Source: JBHENC01 sp046262295
GTDB lineage: Bacteria > Acidobacteriota > Blastocatellia > Pyrinomonadales > Pyrinomonadaceae
Assembly: GCA_046262295.1 (NCBI GenBank)
Contig: JBHENC010000001.1
Location: 62,001 to 126,000, forward strand
Length of the DNA stretch: 64,000 nt
Direction: 5' to 3'
The notes below the pieces were generated by a model that worked only from the letters and a program-made list of their open reading frames with translations, searched no databases and had not been told where the DNA came from. Below, piece after piece: positions 16,618 to 24,930 of this stretch. The position numbers and the translations under genes were made by a program. Each line of letters starts with the position of its first letter. Position 1 is the first letter of the stretch.

Positions 16618-16859
16618 TTTATTTGCAGTTATCGCACTCCGCGCCACTGAAAGACTCCGGCGGAACGCTTTCGGTTTCCTAAGATAATGTTTTTCTAACA
16701 ATTAATCCTAGCATCCAACGCACGCGCTCGCAAGAATGCGCGCTTTCCTGCTCTGACTAATCGGCTTGGCGAGATGGCTTTCTTGCGAGCCGGTGCGCCC
16801 GTCACGTACAATCCTTTGCGTCTTTAACACGACATAAATCTTGGCCGAAAGTTGAATCA

Positions 16860-17702
16860 ATGCCTGCTTCATTTGCCGATCTGATTGCGTTGATGGCGCG
16901 TCTGCGTGCGCCGCAGAATGGTTGCCCCTGGGATTTGGAACAAACTTATGCGAGCCTCGCGCCGATGCTGCTGGAAGAAGCCTACGAAGCTTTCGAGGCC
17001 GTCGAGGAAGCCCGCGCAGGTCGTCCTTTAGAGTTGCGCGATGAACTCGGCGATCTGCTATTTCAGATTATTTTTTACGCGCAGGTTGCAAACGAGCGCG
17101 GCGAGTTTACGATTGACGATGTGGTAAACGCGATTCACTCGAAGATGGTGCGCCGCCACCCGCATATTTTCGGCGACGCGACGGCGCGCGACACGACTGA
17201 AGTGTTACGCAACTGGGAAGCGATCAAGGCCGAAGAAAAACGCGCTGCCGGTAAAGACAGCGGAGCACCGAAAAGCGAATCGCTGCTCGACGGAGTTTCA
17301 AAGAAGATTCCGGCGCTGATGGAAGCGCATCAACTCTCGACCAAAGCCGCGCGCGTCGGCTTCGACTGGCATTGCCTCGAAGACGTTTTCGATAAACTGC
17401 ATGAAGAGTTAAACGAATTGCGCGACGCGATTAAGGAACGTGAGGGCGCAAGCGTCGCGGAGCAAACAGGCGAGACGCGCGTGCGGGAAGAACTCGGCGA
17501 TGTCCTGTTCACCGTCGCCAACATCGCGCGCCAGCTTAAAGAAGAGCCGGAAGCCGCTTTGAAATTGACGAACAATAAATTTCGCCGCCGCTTTCATTAT
17601 CTGGAACAGGCGTTGAAGGTACAGGGAAAATCTTTCGACGACGTGAGGCTCGAAGAGATGGAAACGATCTGGCAGGAGGCAAAGGGCGACGCAAAACCAT
17701 AA
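16860..17702 (+). CDS. mazG: Nucleoside triphosphate pyrophosphohydrolase
   Basis: An all-alpha NTP pyrophosphatase of the MazG family, which hydrolyses (d)NTPs, including damaged or aberrant ones, to NMP and PPi. The N-terminal domain has LRAPQNGCPWDLEQTYASL and the metal-binding pair LLEEAYEAFEAV ... ELRDELGDLLFQI (EExxE ... ExxD). A second MazG domain repeats the theme (ELNELRDAIK ... REELGDVLFTVANIARQ), as in two-domain E. coli MazG. Length of 280 residues is typical. The KMVRRHPHIFGD linker is also canonical. It stands alone, divergent from the DUF1844/MBL pair, and is followed by a strong bidirectional terminator. Confidence 0.95.
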   Translation: MPASFADLIALMARLRAPQNGCPWDLEQTYASLAPMLLEEAYEAFEAVEEARAGRPLELRDELGDLLFQIIFYAQVANERGEFTIDDVVNAIHSKMVRRHPHIFGDATARDTTEVLRNWEAIKAEEKRAAGKDSGAPKSESLLDGVSKKIPALMEAHQLSTKAARVGFDWHCLEDVFDKLHEELNELRDAIKEREGASVAEQTGETRVREELGDVLFTVANIARQLKEEPEAALKLTNNKFRRRFHYLEQALKVQGKSFDDVRLEEMETIWQEAKGDAKP

Positions 17703-17788
17703 CCCGAAACGAGACGCACGCCAAGCAAGCCGATGCGCGGATTGTCGTTCTAAAGTTTCAAATCAAAGCAAGCCCGTGCGCAAAAATA

Positions 17789-17820
17789 AGCCGGAGACTC
17801 GTAAAGAATCTCCGGCTTTT
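17789..17820. terminator. Bidirectional intrinsic terminator between mazG and the M48 gene
   Basis: AGCCGGAGA (17789-17797) pairs with TCTCCGGCT (17809-17817), followed by TTTT on the plus strand. The opposite side has an A-run (17782-17786), giving a U-tract for minus-strand transcripts. It serves both convergent genes. Confidence 0.88.
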
Positions 17821-17849
17821 GCGTTCACGCATTTATGCAGCAAGCGTGT

Positions 17850-19292
17850 TTAGTTGCTTAATTGAATGCTGCGTAGAATGTTTTGAAAGACATTCTGGTA
17901 CGCGCCGCTTTCATTCTGCGGCGTGACGGTAATCATGTGGAACAGGCCGCCACCGCGCACCAGCGCCGTATAGATAGTAACGGTTTCCCTTTGTCCGGTC
18001 GCGTCGTTGACGTTGGACATTGTCACGGCAAGCGCATTGCGGCCTGAAATATTGCCGCGCACAAAGTTGTTCTGCTGACGCAGGTTCTGATTACTTTGTG
18101 CGAGCGCGTTGACGAAGTCCTGCGTTTCGCGCTGCAAATCGTTGCTTTGCGCGCTGGAGAAGCCGATCTCCGCGCCGTGCGTGAAGACCGGACTGTTGCT
18201 CTGCTGCGCCTGCCCGTAGCCGCCTTCGGGAGCGAACCAGACGGAGTTTTGATCCGGCAGTTCGCGCCAGTTGTCCGGCACGCTCACGCGCACATTGCCT
18301 GCCGTATAGGTGCGGAAGCGAGTAGAAGGCGGCTCAACGCGCCCACCGATGCTGCTGTTTCCGGGATAACCTTCCGCGCGTCCGCCGTGCGGGTAACGCT
18401 GGCCGTTGCGCGCTATTTCGCTCATCGAAGGCGCGCGCCCGTTGCCGTTCAAACGAGCTTTGATGTTGTTGAATTCGGCTGTGTTCTGCACAGGATTATT
18501 AACGCGCAACTGTCTCGCTTCCTGTTCGATGCGCGCATAGCGATTGGCCGGATTCGGGTGGCTGCTCAAAAACTCCGGCCCGCCTCTGCCACCGCTCTGC
18601 TGCTCGAGCGTCTTGAACATATTAGCCAGATCACGCGGGTCGTATCCGGCACGCGCCATCATCTGCGCGCCCAGAATATCCGCTTCCGTTTCGTACTCGC
18701 GGCTAAACTTCAGAAAGTATGCTCCGGCGGCTTGCTGACTAACGCCGCTCACGACTTGACCGATGCCGCCACCTAAAATTGCACCGAGAATTGCGCCGCC
18801 GATAGCGGGCGCTTGAACCTTTGCGCTCTGCGCTTTGGTCGCCTGCGCCGTGCCGTGTCGCAGTGCGACGTGTGAAAGCTCGTGCGCCATCACGCCCGCG
18901 AGTTCGCCTTCATTGCGCGCCACGTCAATAATCCCGCGATTGACGTACATATATCCGCCCGGCAAGGCGAAGGCGTTCACGTCACGCACATCCACCAGCT
19001 TAAACGAATAGCGAAATTCAGGATGCTGGAACTCCTGCGGAATCGCCGCCACAAGACGCTCGCCGACGTTGCGCAGATAGTCTGTGGCAACACCGTCGCG
19101 CGAGATAGGCAACTGTCGTTCGACTTCCGACGCCGCCTGTTGACCGGCTTTAACGTCGTCGTTCGGGCTGTACTTATTAGGGCGATAACCGATTCTTGTT
19201 TGGGCGAGCGTTGCCACCGGCATCGCAAAAATGCAGACGGCCAGCAGCCACGCCATTAAAATCTGTGAACTACGATAAGTGCTTTTGGTCAT
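17850..19292 (-). CDS. Secreted M48-family metalloprotease with C-terminal extension
   Basis: A zinc metalloprotease of the M48/BepA-like group. The ATG at 19292 is chosen because GGAGGAG lies just upstream, it starts a clear signal peptide (ILMAWLLAVCIFAMPVATLAQ), and the open frame beyond it is uncharacteristic. The catalytic site is VMAHELSHVALRHG (HExxH, residues 137-141), and FSREYETEADILGAQ supplies the third ligand. A Gly-rich hydrophobic stretch (GGAILGAILGGGIGQ) sits between them. Residues from about 350 to the end form an extra domain resembling PsbP-like folds (AGNVRVSVPDNWREL), not found in E. coli BepA. It probably functions in envelope protein quality control. A terminator-like hairpin sits 67 bases upstream of the start. 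Confidence 0.9.
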   Translation of the reverse strand: MTKSTYRSSQILMAWLLAVCIFAMPVATLAQTRIGYRPNKYSPNDDVKAGQQAASEVERQLPISRDGVATDYLRNVGERLVAAIPQEFQHPEFRYSFKLVDVRDVNAFALPGGYMYVNRGIIDVARNEGELAGVMAHELSHVALRHGTAQATKAQSAKVQAPAIGGAILGAILGGGIGQVVSGVSQQAAGAYFLKFSREYETEADILGAQMMARAGYDPRDLANMFKTLEQQSGGRGGPEFLSSHPNPANRYARIEQEARQLRVNNPVQNTAEFNNIKARLNGNGRAPSMSEIARNGQRYPHGGRAEGYPGNSSIGGRVEPPSTRFRTYTAGNVRVSVPDNWRELPDQNSVWFAPEGGYGQAQQSNSPVFTHGAEIGFSSAQSNDLQRETQDFVNALAQSNQNLRQQNNFVRGNISGRNALAVTMSNVNDATGQRETVTIYTALVRGGGLFHMITVTPQNESGAYQNVFQNILRSIQLSN

Positions 19293-19353
19293 TTTCTCCT
19301 CCAAATGTACCTTTTGAAATTCGAGACCACGCATTTCTCTTGTTGTGACAAAA

Positions 19354-19406
19354 GTGAAAAAGAGCGGCGTTCCCTGCTGTGCAAAACGGAGGGTGCGCCG
19401 CTCTTT
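19354..19406 (-). terminator. Intrinsic terminator upstream of the M48 gene
   Basis: An 11-bp perfect stem (19359-19369 with 19396-19406, AAAGAGCGGCG and complement) has a 26-base loop. On the minus strand it is followed by a T-run (TTTTTCACTTTT). It ends the transcript of the DUF4870 gene and lies in what would be the leader of the M48 gene. Confidence 0.78.
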
Positions 19407-19680
19407 AATGCTTAAGCCGTCTCCCCCGAAACTTCCACGCGAAGTCAAAACGTCACACGCGCAGGGGGAGAGAGCGCGTCAATCTCTACCAAACCGCGCA
19501 GCTTGCAACCAACGTGCCGTCGCGTGTTTGGCTTAATTTTGATGAACGGTGTTGAGAATGGGTTGGCTGCGTTGTCTTCTTTTCATGCGGCAGTAGGTGC
19601 GTATTGCTTTGAAAAAGCATAGTACAGCGATGCGCAGTTGATCGCCGAAAAGGTTTTAATTTTGCTGGTAAGGCAACGCT

Positions 19681-20352
19681 TTACGTTCGCGGTTCGATGC
19701 GTTCGTTGAGCTTTTTGGTGGCGTCGGCGAGCGGCGCGATGCGGTGCGTTTCGCCTTTCCAGACGCGCCCTATCGAAACCATCAGAAAGATAAACGCGGC
19801 GACCGAAAAGAGCGACCCGCCGAGCCTGTTGCCGGAGGCAAGTCCGACGAATTTGAAGAGAAGCGAGATGGCGAATATCGCAATATGCAGCGCGAATCCT
19901 TGTGCGGCATGAAAGCGCGTGCGTGTTTCCGTGCGCGGCACAAGCAGCAGCTCGACCAGCGAAGCGACGACGCCGATATAAAAAGGTGCGTAAGGCAGCA
20001 CGCACGCGACGCGCTCCGGCAGACCGATGCCCGCAACGGTGCGCTGGCACGGCTCCTTCGATTGCGGATTCCATGCGGGCGGCGCAGCGTTATTTTGAGT
20101 GACGGCCGGAGGCCGGTAAGCTTCCTGATTGAATACAGATGGATACGATGTGGGCAGCGGTTCGTAAGAATTGTAGCGCCGCGTCGGGGCTTCGGCCTGT
20201 TCGCGCAGCCGCGCCCGGTCTTCTTCATCGTCCTGCGGACGAAACGGCGCGTTGACCTCGCTTGATGTCGCCGCCGCTTCTCCAACATCTTCCGTTCGCC
20301 GCACAAAGTTCGGATCGAGCGGATTCGTGTCGTACTTATTTTTCTTTTCCAT
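19681..20352 (-). CDS. DUF4870-type (Tic20-like) small membrane protein
   Basis: The first half is a polar, disordered N-terminus with many Glu/Arg/Pro residues and a PLDPNFVRRTED motif. The second half contains about four short membrane segments, including LPYAPFYIGVVASLVELLLV and RFHAAQGFALHIAIFAISLL. The charged-plus-FHAAQGF signature is typical of DUF4870/Tic20-like proteins of unknown function. It is the last gene of the hisS-aspS-JAMM run, 35 bases after the JAMM gene, and is followed by a terminator, so it is likely co-transcribed. Confidence 0.75.
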   Translation of the reverse strand: MEKKNKYDTNPLDPNFVRRTEDVGEAAATSSEVNAPFRPQDDEEDRARLREQAEAPTRRYNSYEPLPTSYPSVFNQEAYRPPAVTQNNAAPPAWNPQSKEPCQRTVAGIGLPERVACVLPYAPFYIGVVASLVELLLVPRTETRTRFHAAQGFALHIAIFAISLLFKFVGLASGNRLGGSLFSVAAFIFLMVSIGRVWKGETHRIAPLADATKKLNERIEPRT

Positions 20353-20387
20353 CGTAAACTTTCATACGAAACGCGCGCCGTCACGGT

Positions 20388-20834
20388 TCACATTTCGTTC
20401 GACTCCGGCGCGTCTGCGACGCGATACGCAAAAGGTTCCCAACGCCGCTCGCGCTCATCAATCAGAAAGGCACGCAAGACCGCCTGTTCACCGCCAAGAC
20501 CGATAATAAAGTAGACGGCGGACGGATAGAAGGCGAGGCGCACATCCGCCTCCGACGGTACGGGATCAATTGAACGCGGGTGCGAATGATAAATGCCCAG
20601 CAGTTGCTCGCCGCGCCCGCGCAAAAATTTCTGCGCCGCAAACAATTCTTCGGGCGCAGCTTCATAAGCCACACGCGGATTCGCCGCCGCATTTCGCAAC
20701 CGGTAAACCGTTCGCGCCATGCGTATATCACCATCGCCCGTGACGCCGCCGATTAATCCGCAACATTCCAGCGGGTCGCTTGCGCGCGCGTGCGCGAACA
20801 TCTCTTCGACATTGGCGCGCAGAAGCGTAAACAT
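20388..20834 (-). CDS. JAMM/MPN-domain (M67-family) metallopeptidase
   Basis: A 148-residue single-domain JAB1/MPN+ protein. The JAMM zinc site is complete: Glu23 in PLECCGLIGG, and His83, His85, Ser94 and Asp97 in IYHSHPRSIDPVPSEAD (HxHx7Sx2D layout counted from the sequence). Bacterial members cleave the C-termini of ubiquitin-like sulfur carriers or isopeptide-like bonds. No ThiS/MoaD-like partner or E1-like enzyme is adjacent, so the substrate is open. The start lies only two bases past the aspS stop, with no independent Shine-Dalgarno, which implies translational coupling to aspS. Confidence 0.9.
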   Translation of the reverse strand: MFTLLRANVEEMFAHARASDPLECCGLIGGVTGDGDIRMARTVYRLRNAAANPRVAYEAAPEELFAAQKFLRGRGEQLLGIYHSHPRSIDPVPSEADVRLAFYPSAVYFIIGLGGEQAVLRAFLIDERERRWEPFAYRVADAPESNEM

Positions 20835-20836
20835 CT

Positions 20837-22654
20837 TCAGACTTCTCTTTGAATCTTTATACGCAACTCTTCCAACTGCCGCGCATCAACATCGCCGGGC
20901 GCATCAATCATCAAATCCGCCGCCGAAGCGGTCTTCGGAAACGCGATCACGTCGCGTATGTTGTCCGTGCCCGCAAGCACCATGATGATGCGATCAAGCC
21001 CCGGCGCGATTCCACCGTGCGGCGGCGTGCCGTATTCGAGCGCGTCAAGGAAAAAGCCGAAACGCGAACGCGCTTCTTCTTCGCTCATGCCGAGCGCCTT
21101 GAAGATCAGCCGCTGCACATCACGGCGATGAATACGAATCGAACCGCTCGCCAGCTCCACGCCATTAATCACAGGATCGTAAGCTTTCGCGCGCAACTGT
21201 CCGAGCAAGTGTGTTTCGCCGCCGTCAACGGCGCGTTGCAGCAGCGGCAAGTCGGCATCGAGCGGCGACGTGAACGGATGATGCATCGCGTAGTACCGCC
21301 CGTCCTCTTCGTTAAGCTCGAACATCGGAAAATCCGTCACCCACAACGGCGCGTAAGATTTTTCAGGAATCAACTTGTCTCGCTTGGCGATTTCATTGCG
21401 CAACGCATTGAGACTCGCCGCGACGACTTTCATCTTGCCCGCGACGATTAAAACTGCATCGCCCCTTTCCGCCTTCGCCGTTTGCGCAAGGCGCGTGACA
21501 GTTTCTTCACCAAGCACCTTCAAGAGCGACGATGAAGTTTCGCCTTCTCCGAATTTAATCCAAGCAAGAGCACCCGCGCCGTAACGCTTCGCGTGCTCTT
21601 GTAATTCATCCAAAGCTTTGCGTGAGAGGTTCGCGCCGCCGCGCACAACAATGCCCTTAACTTCTCCGCCCGACGCGAGCACCGAAGCGAACGGTGCGAA
21701 GCTTGTGCCTTCCAGCGCACTCCCTAAATCCTGCAACTCCATGCCGAAACGCAAGTCGGGTTTGTCGGAGCCGAAGCGCGCCAGCGCTTCCGCGTAAGTG
21801 AAACGCGGGAACGGCGCAGGCAGTTCGACGCCAATCAACTTGAAGAGGCGCGCGAATAAGTTTTCGATAAGCGTGTAAATTTGTTCGGGCGTGGCGAAGC
21901 TCATCTCCACGTCGAGCTGCGTAAATTCCGGCTGGCGGTCGGCGCGCAAGTCTTCGTCACGAAAACAACGCGCGATCTGGTAATACTTGTCGAGACCGGC
22001 GATCATGCACAACTGTTTGAAGAGTTGCGGCGATTGCGGCAGCGCGAAGAATTTGCCGGGCTGTATGCGCGACGGCACAATGTAATCGCGCGCACCTTCC
22101 GGCGTTGATTTAATCAGCACGGGCGTTTCAATTTCCGTGAACCCTTGTTCGTCCATGTAGCGGCGTATCTCCGCGACGACGCGATGGCGAAGGCGCAAAT
22201 TCTTCTGCAACTGCGGGCGACGCAAATCGAGATAGCGATACTTTAAGCGCAAATCTTCGCTCGCCAGCGTGTCATTCGGTGAAGACGTTTCGAGTTGGAA
22301 TGGCAGCGTGCGCGCATCATTCAGGATGAGAATCTCGCGCGCCGCTATCTCAACATCGCCCGTCGCAATCTTCGCGTTGCGCTGCCCTGTTTCGCGCAAA
22401 ACGACTTCGCCCGTCACCGCGATTACGTATTCGCCGCGCACTTCCTTCGCACGCGCGTGAGCGTCCGGCGCGCTCTCTTCATTGAACACAACCTGCGTGA
22501 TGCCATCGCGGTCGCGCAAATCAAAAAATGTCAGCGGGCCGAAATCGCGCCGTCGCGCCACCCATCCCATCAAGGTCACGCTTCGCCCGACATCTTCCGT
22601 GCGCAACGCCCCGCACGAATGCGTGCGCTCCAAATTTCCCAAATCATCAAGCAT
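20837..22654 (-). CDS. aspS: Aspartyl-tRNA synthetase
   Basis: A class II aminoacyl-tRNA synthetase charging tRNA-Asp. The 605-residue length is the bacterial type. The N-terminal OB-fold anticodon-binding domain reads VTLMGWVARRRDFGPLTFFDLRDRDG. Motif 2 region is KQLCMIAGLDKYYQIARCFRDED, and motif 3 is GIAPGLDRIIMVLAG. The bacterial GAD insertion domain lies between motifs 2 and 3 (about residues 300-420). Whether it is discriminating or also charges tRNA-Asn cannot be decided here: no asnS, asnA or gatCAB is in the window, although a tRNA-Asn is present at 58384. It lies 32 bases after hisS in the same direction. Confidence 0.97.
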   Translation of the reverse strand: MLDDLGNLERTHSCGALRTEDVGRSVTLMGWVARRRDFGPLTFFDLRDRDGITQVVFNEESAPDAHARAKEVRGEYVIAVTGEVVLRETGQRNAKIATGDVEIAAREILILNDARTLPFQLETSSPNDTLASEDLRLKYRYLDLRRPQLQKNLRLRHRVVAEIRRYMDEQGFTEIETPVLIKSTPEGARDYIVPSRIQPGKFFALPQSPQLFKQLCMIAGLDKYYQIARCFRDEDLRADRQPEFTQLDVEMSFATPEQIYTLIENLFARLFKLIGVELPAPFPRFTYAEALARFGSDKPDLRFGMELQDLGSALEGTSFAPFASVLASGGEVKGIVVRGGANLSRKALDELQEHAKRYGAGALAWIKFGEGETSSSLLKVLGEETVTRLAQTAKAERGDAVLIVAGKMKVVAASLNALRNEIAKRDKLIPEKSYAPLWVTDFPMFELNEEDGRYYAMHHPFTSPLDADLPLLQRAVDGGETHLLGQLRAKAYDPVINGVELASGSIRIHRRDVQRLIFKALGMSEEEARSRFGFFLDALEYGTPPHGGIAPGLDRIIMVLAGTDNIRDVIAFPKTASAADLMIDAPGDVDARQLEELRIKIQREV

Positions 22655-22686
22655 TTTTATTGTTTCTCAATATCCGTTTCGTAATC

Positions 22687-24096
22687 TCAAGTGCGTTCGA
22701 TATTCTCGCGTATGACGGCGGCAACGCTGCTTGCGTCCGGCAATGTTTGTTGCTCGCCGGTGCGCAAAGCTTTGAGCGCAATTTCACCGCGCCCTTTTTC
22801 GTCCGCACCGATAAGAGCGACGAACGGAATGCCGCGCTCCGAAGCATATTTGAATTGTTTGCCCGGCTTGTCCGTCTCCGTGTAAAGATCAACACGCAAG
22901 CCCGCGCTTCGCAACTCTCCCGCGAGCGCGAGCGCGTCCATCGTCAACTCTTCGTTCCACAACGCGACCAGCACATCAGCCGACGCTCTCTTGGCGAGTG
23001 ATGCCGGAAACATTTCGCGTTCCGTCATTACGACAATAATGCGCTCAAGCCCCAGCGAAAAGCCGCACGCCGGAACGCTTTCTTTTGAGAACATCCCGAC
23101 GAGATTATCGTAGCGCCCGCCGCCGCCGAGACTGCCCGCCAAATCCGGCACGCTAATCTCCATAATCGCACCCGTGTAATATGAAAGCCCGCGCGCTAAG
23201 GCCGGATCAACCTTGAGGCGTTTCGCGTGGCAGAGCGCGGCGGAGTATTCAAGTATCAAACGCAACTCATCAATGCCACGCGCGCCCGTTTCATGATCGC
23301 CGACGAACTCGACGAGGCGTCCGAGCAACGCAGCGTTTAAGGCTTTGCCTTCCGAAGCACGCGCGTCGTTCTCCGTATCAATTAACTGCGCAGCGTGTTC
23401 CAGCGCAGCGAGGCTTTCAAAGAAATCAAGAAGCCGCGCGCCGCTCTCCGGCGACACTTCTCTTTGCGCAAACTCTTTCGCCACACCATCGCGCCCGATC
23501 TTGTCCAGCTTATCAATCGCCACCAACGCATCGCCGTGTCGCTCTGCCGGGATACCCGCCGCATCGAGCACGCCCGCAAGCACCTGACGATGATTGAGGC
23601 GAATCGTGAAATGCTCGAAGCCTAACTTAACGAGCACATCGCTTGCCGCCGCGCACAATTGCGCTTCGATGAGCATCGAGCGCGAACCGATGGCGTCCAC
23701 ATCGCATTGATAAAATTCCCTGAACCTGCTGCGCGCCGGACGATCCGCGCGCCACACGGGTTGAATTTGGTAACGCTTAAAGAACTTCGGCAGGCGTTCG
23801 CGGTGTTCGGCGACAACGCGCGCCAGCGGCACGGTCAAATCATAACGTAACGCTAAATCGGCTTCGCCCGTTTGTTCTCCCGCCCCGCGCTTCAGTATCT
23901 TGAAGATAAGTTGATTGCCTTCTTCGCCGTACTTGCCCATTAATGTTTCGATGTTCTCAACCGCCGGAGTTTCAAGCGGCTCGAAGCCGTAACGCTCGTA
24001 GACTTCTTTAACGACGCCGATCACAAAGTCGCGCCGTCTTACATCCGCAGGCAAAAAATCGCGCATCCCGCGCGCCGGTTGTGTTTTGGAAGACAT
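22687..24096 (-). CDS. hisS: Histidyl-tRNA synthetase
   Basis: A class II synthetase charging tRNA-His. Recognised by RGMRDFLPADVRRRDFV (motif 1 region), LALRYDLTVPLARVVAEH, motif 2 with YQIQPVWRADRPARSRFREF, the histidine-specific RGLSYYTGAIMEI signature and motif 3 GFSLGLERIIVVM. The C-terminal anticodon-binding domain begins near VLVALWNEELT. Length is 469 residues. The RADRPARSRFREFYQCDVDAIG block resembles the longer eukaryote/archaea-like HisRS group more than the E. coli type. It heads a run with aspS, the JAMM protease and DUF4870. The leader contains one arm of a heptamer-repeat inverted array (24107-24134). Confidence 0.97.
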   Translation of the reverse strand: MSSKTQPARGMRDFLPADVRRRDFVIGVVKEVYERYGFEPLETPAVENIETLMGKYGEEGNQLIFKILKRGAGEQTGEADLALRYDLTVPLARVVAEHRERLPKFFKRYQIQPVWRADRPARSRFREFYQCDVDAIGSRSMLIEAQLCAAASDVLVKLGFEHFTIRLNHRQVLAGVLDAAGIPAERHGDALVAIDKLDKIGRDGVAKEFAQREVSPESGARLLDFFESLAALEHAAQLIDTENDARASEGKALNAALLGRLVEFVGDHETGARGIDELRLILEYSAALCHAKRLKVDPALARGLSYYTGAIMEISVPDLAGSLGGGGRYDNLVGMFSKESVPACGFSLGLERIIVVMTEREMFPASLAKRASADVLVALWNEELTMDALALAGELRSAGLRVDLYTETDKPGKQFKYASERGIPFVALIGADEKGRGEIALKALRTGEQQTLPDASSVAAVIRENIERT

Positions 24097-24106
24097 GATT
24101 GATGAG

Positions 24107-24236
24107 GAGACAGGAGACGAGAGTCAGGAGTCGGAATGAAAAAACAAAAGCCGTTGCATTAAGCTAAGCGAATAGCATTATTCATGCTGCTTCTTGTCTT
24201 TATTTTAACTCCCGACCTCTGACTCTTGCCTCCTCC
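24107..24236. repeat. Heptamer-repeat inverted array spanning hisS leader and gamma-CA 3' end
   Basis: Left arm: four 7-base units GAGACAG, GAGACGA, GAGTCAG and GAGTCGG (24107-24134). Right arm: four complementary-type units CTCCCGA, CCTCTGA, CTCTTGC and CTCCTCC (24209-24236). The right arm lies inside the last codons of the gamma carbonic anhydrase-like gene and encodes its Glu/Arg-rich tail. Confidence 0.7.
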
Positions 24237-24739
24237 TCTTTGTACACCTTCGTGTATTCGACGTAGTTTTTCCAATAATTCGCCAGCCCGGACGCTTCTT
24301 CGCCGGTCAACGCGCGTTTGACCTTCGCGGGCGCGCCGATCACGAGCGAGCGCGGCGGGACGCGCGTGCCGGGCGCTACGAGCGCACCGGCGGCGACGAT
24401 TGACTCCGCGCCGATACGCACATCGTCCATCACGATTGCGCCCATGCCGATCAGACAACCACGCTCTATGTAGCAGCCGTGCAGCGTCGCGTTGTGGCCG
24501 ACGGTGACTTCGTCTTCGAGAACGGTAGCGTGCGTGCCGTTGGAGACGTGTATCACTGTGCCGTCCTGTATGTTGGTGCGATTGCCAATGCGTATGTAAA
24601 AGACATCGCCGCGCAGCACGGCGTTGAACCACACGCTGGAGTGCTCGCCGATGTGTACATCGCCGATGATCTGCGCGCTTTCTTCGATAAAAGCCGACGT
24701 GTGAATCTGCGGATGCGTGCCGCGAAAAGGTCTAATCAT
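24200..24739 (-). CDS. Gamma-class carbonic anhydrase-like (left-handed beta-helix) protein
   Basis: A hexapeptide-repeat trimeric beta-helix protein of the gamma-carbonic anhydrase/YrdA/PaaY group. Successive turns read IIGDVHIGEHSSVWFNAVLRGDV and NRTNIQDGTVIHV (first metal His), followed by VTVGHNATLHGC with the two other metal His residues. A C-terminal helix packs at the end (ASGLANYWKNYVEYTKVY). The catalytic proton-shuttle Glu loop of Cam-type enzymes is not obvious, so activity is uncertain. ATG at 24739 is preferred over an in-frame GTG at 24751. The final residues (EEEARVRGRELK) are encoded by a heptamer repeat array, suggesting a recently altered C-terminus. Confidence 0.88.
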   Translation of the reverse strand: MIRPFRGTHPQIHTSAFIEESAQIIGDVHIGEHSSVWFNAVLRGDVFYIRIGNRTNIQDGTVIHVSNGTHATVLEDEVTVGHNATLHGCYIERGCLIGMGAIVMDDVRIGAESIVAAGALVAPGTRVPPRSLVIGAPAKVKRALTGEEASGLANYWKNYVEYTKVYKEEEARVRGRELK

Positions 24740-24833
24740 AACGCTCCGCACCTGCGCGGAAAGAATTTATCGGTCTCTTTGAAAACGAAAACGGTAGCAT
24801 GAGGCGCGCAGGGCGAGCAAGCCGACAATAAGC

Positions 24834-24899
24834 AAGGGCGGGGCGTGTCTCTTTTCCCGCCCGTGTGAGGCACAACGAGAAGAGGCACGCCCCGCCCTT
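24834..24899. repeat. Long GC-rich inverted repeat between htrA and gamma-CA genes
   Basis: AAGGGCGGGGCGTG (24834-24847) pairs exactly with 24886-24899. The stem can extend inward with CTCTT/AAGAG after one unpaired base on each side. No T-run follows on either strand, so Rho-independent termination is uncertain. Confidence 0.65.
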
Positions 24900-24930
24900 A
24901 TGATTGTGAGTCGAGCGTCTTGCTTTCGGT

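Noticed and set aside
24097..24199. T-box leader for hisS
   Set aside because: No T-box consensus or specifier loop; the region contains a heptamer repeat instead.
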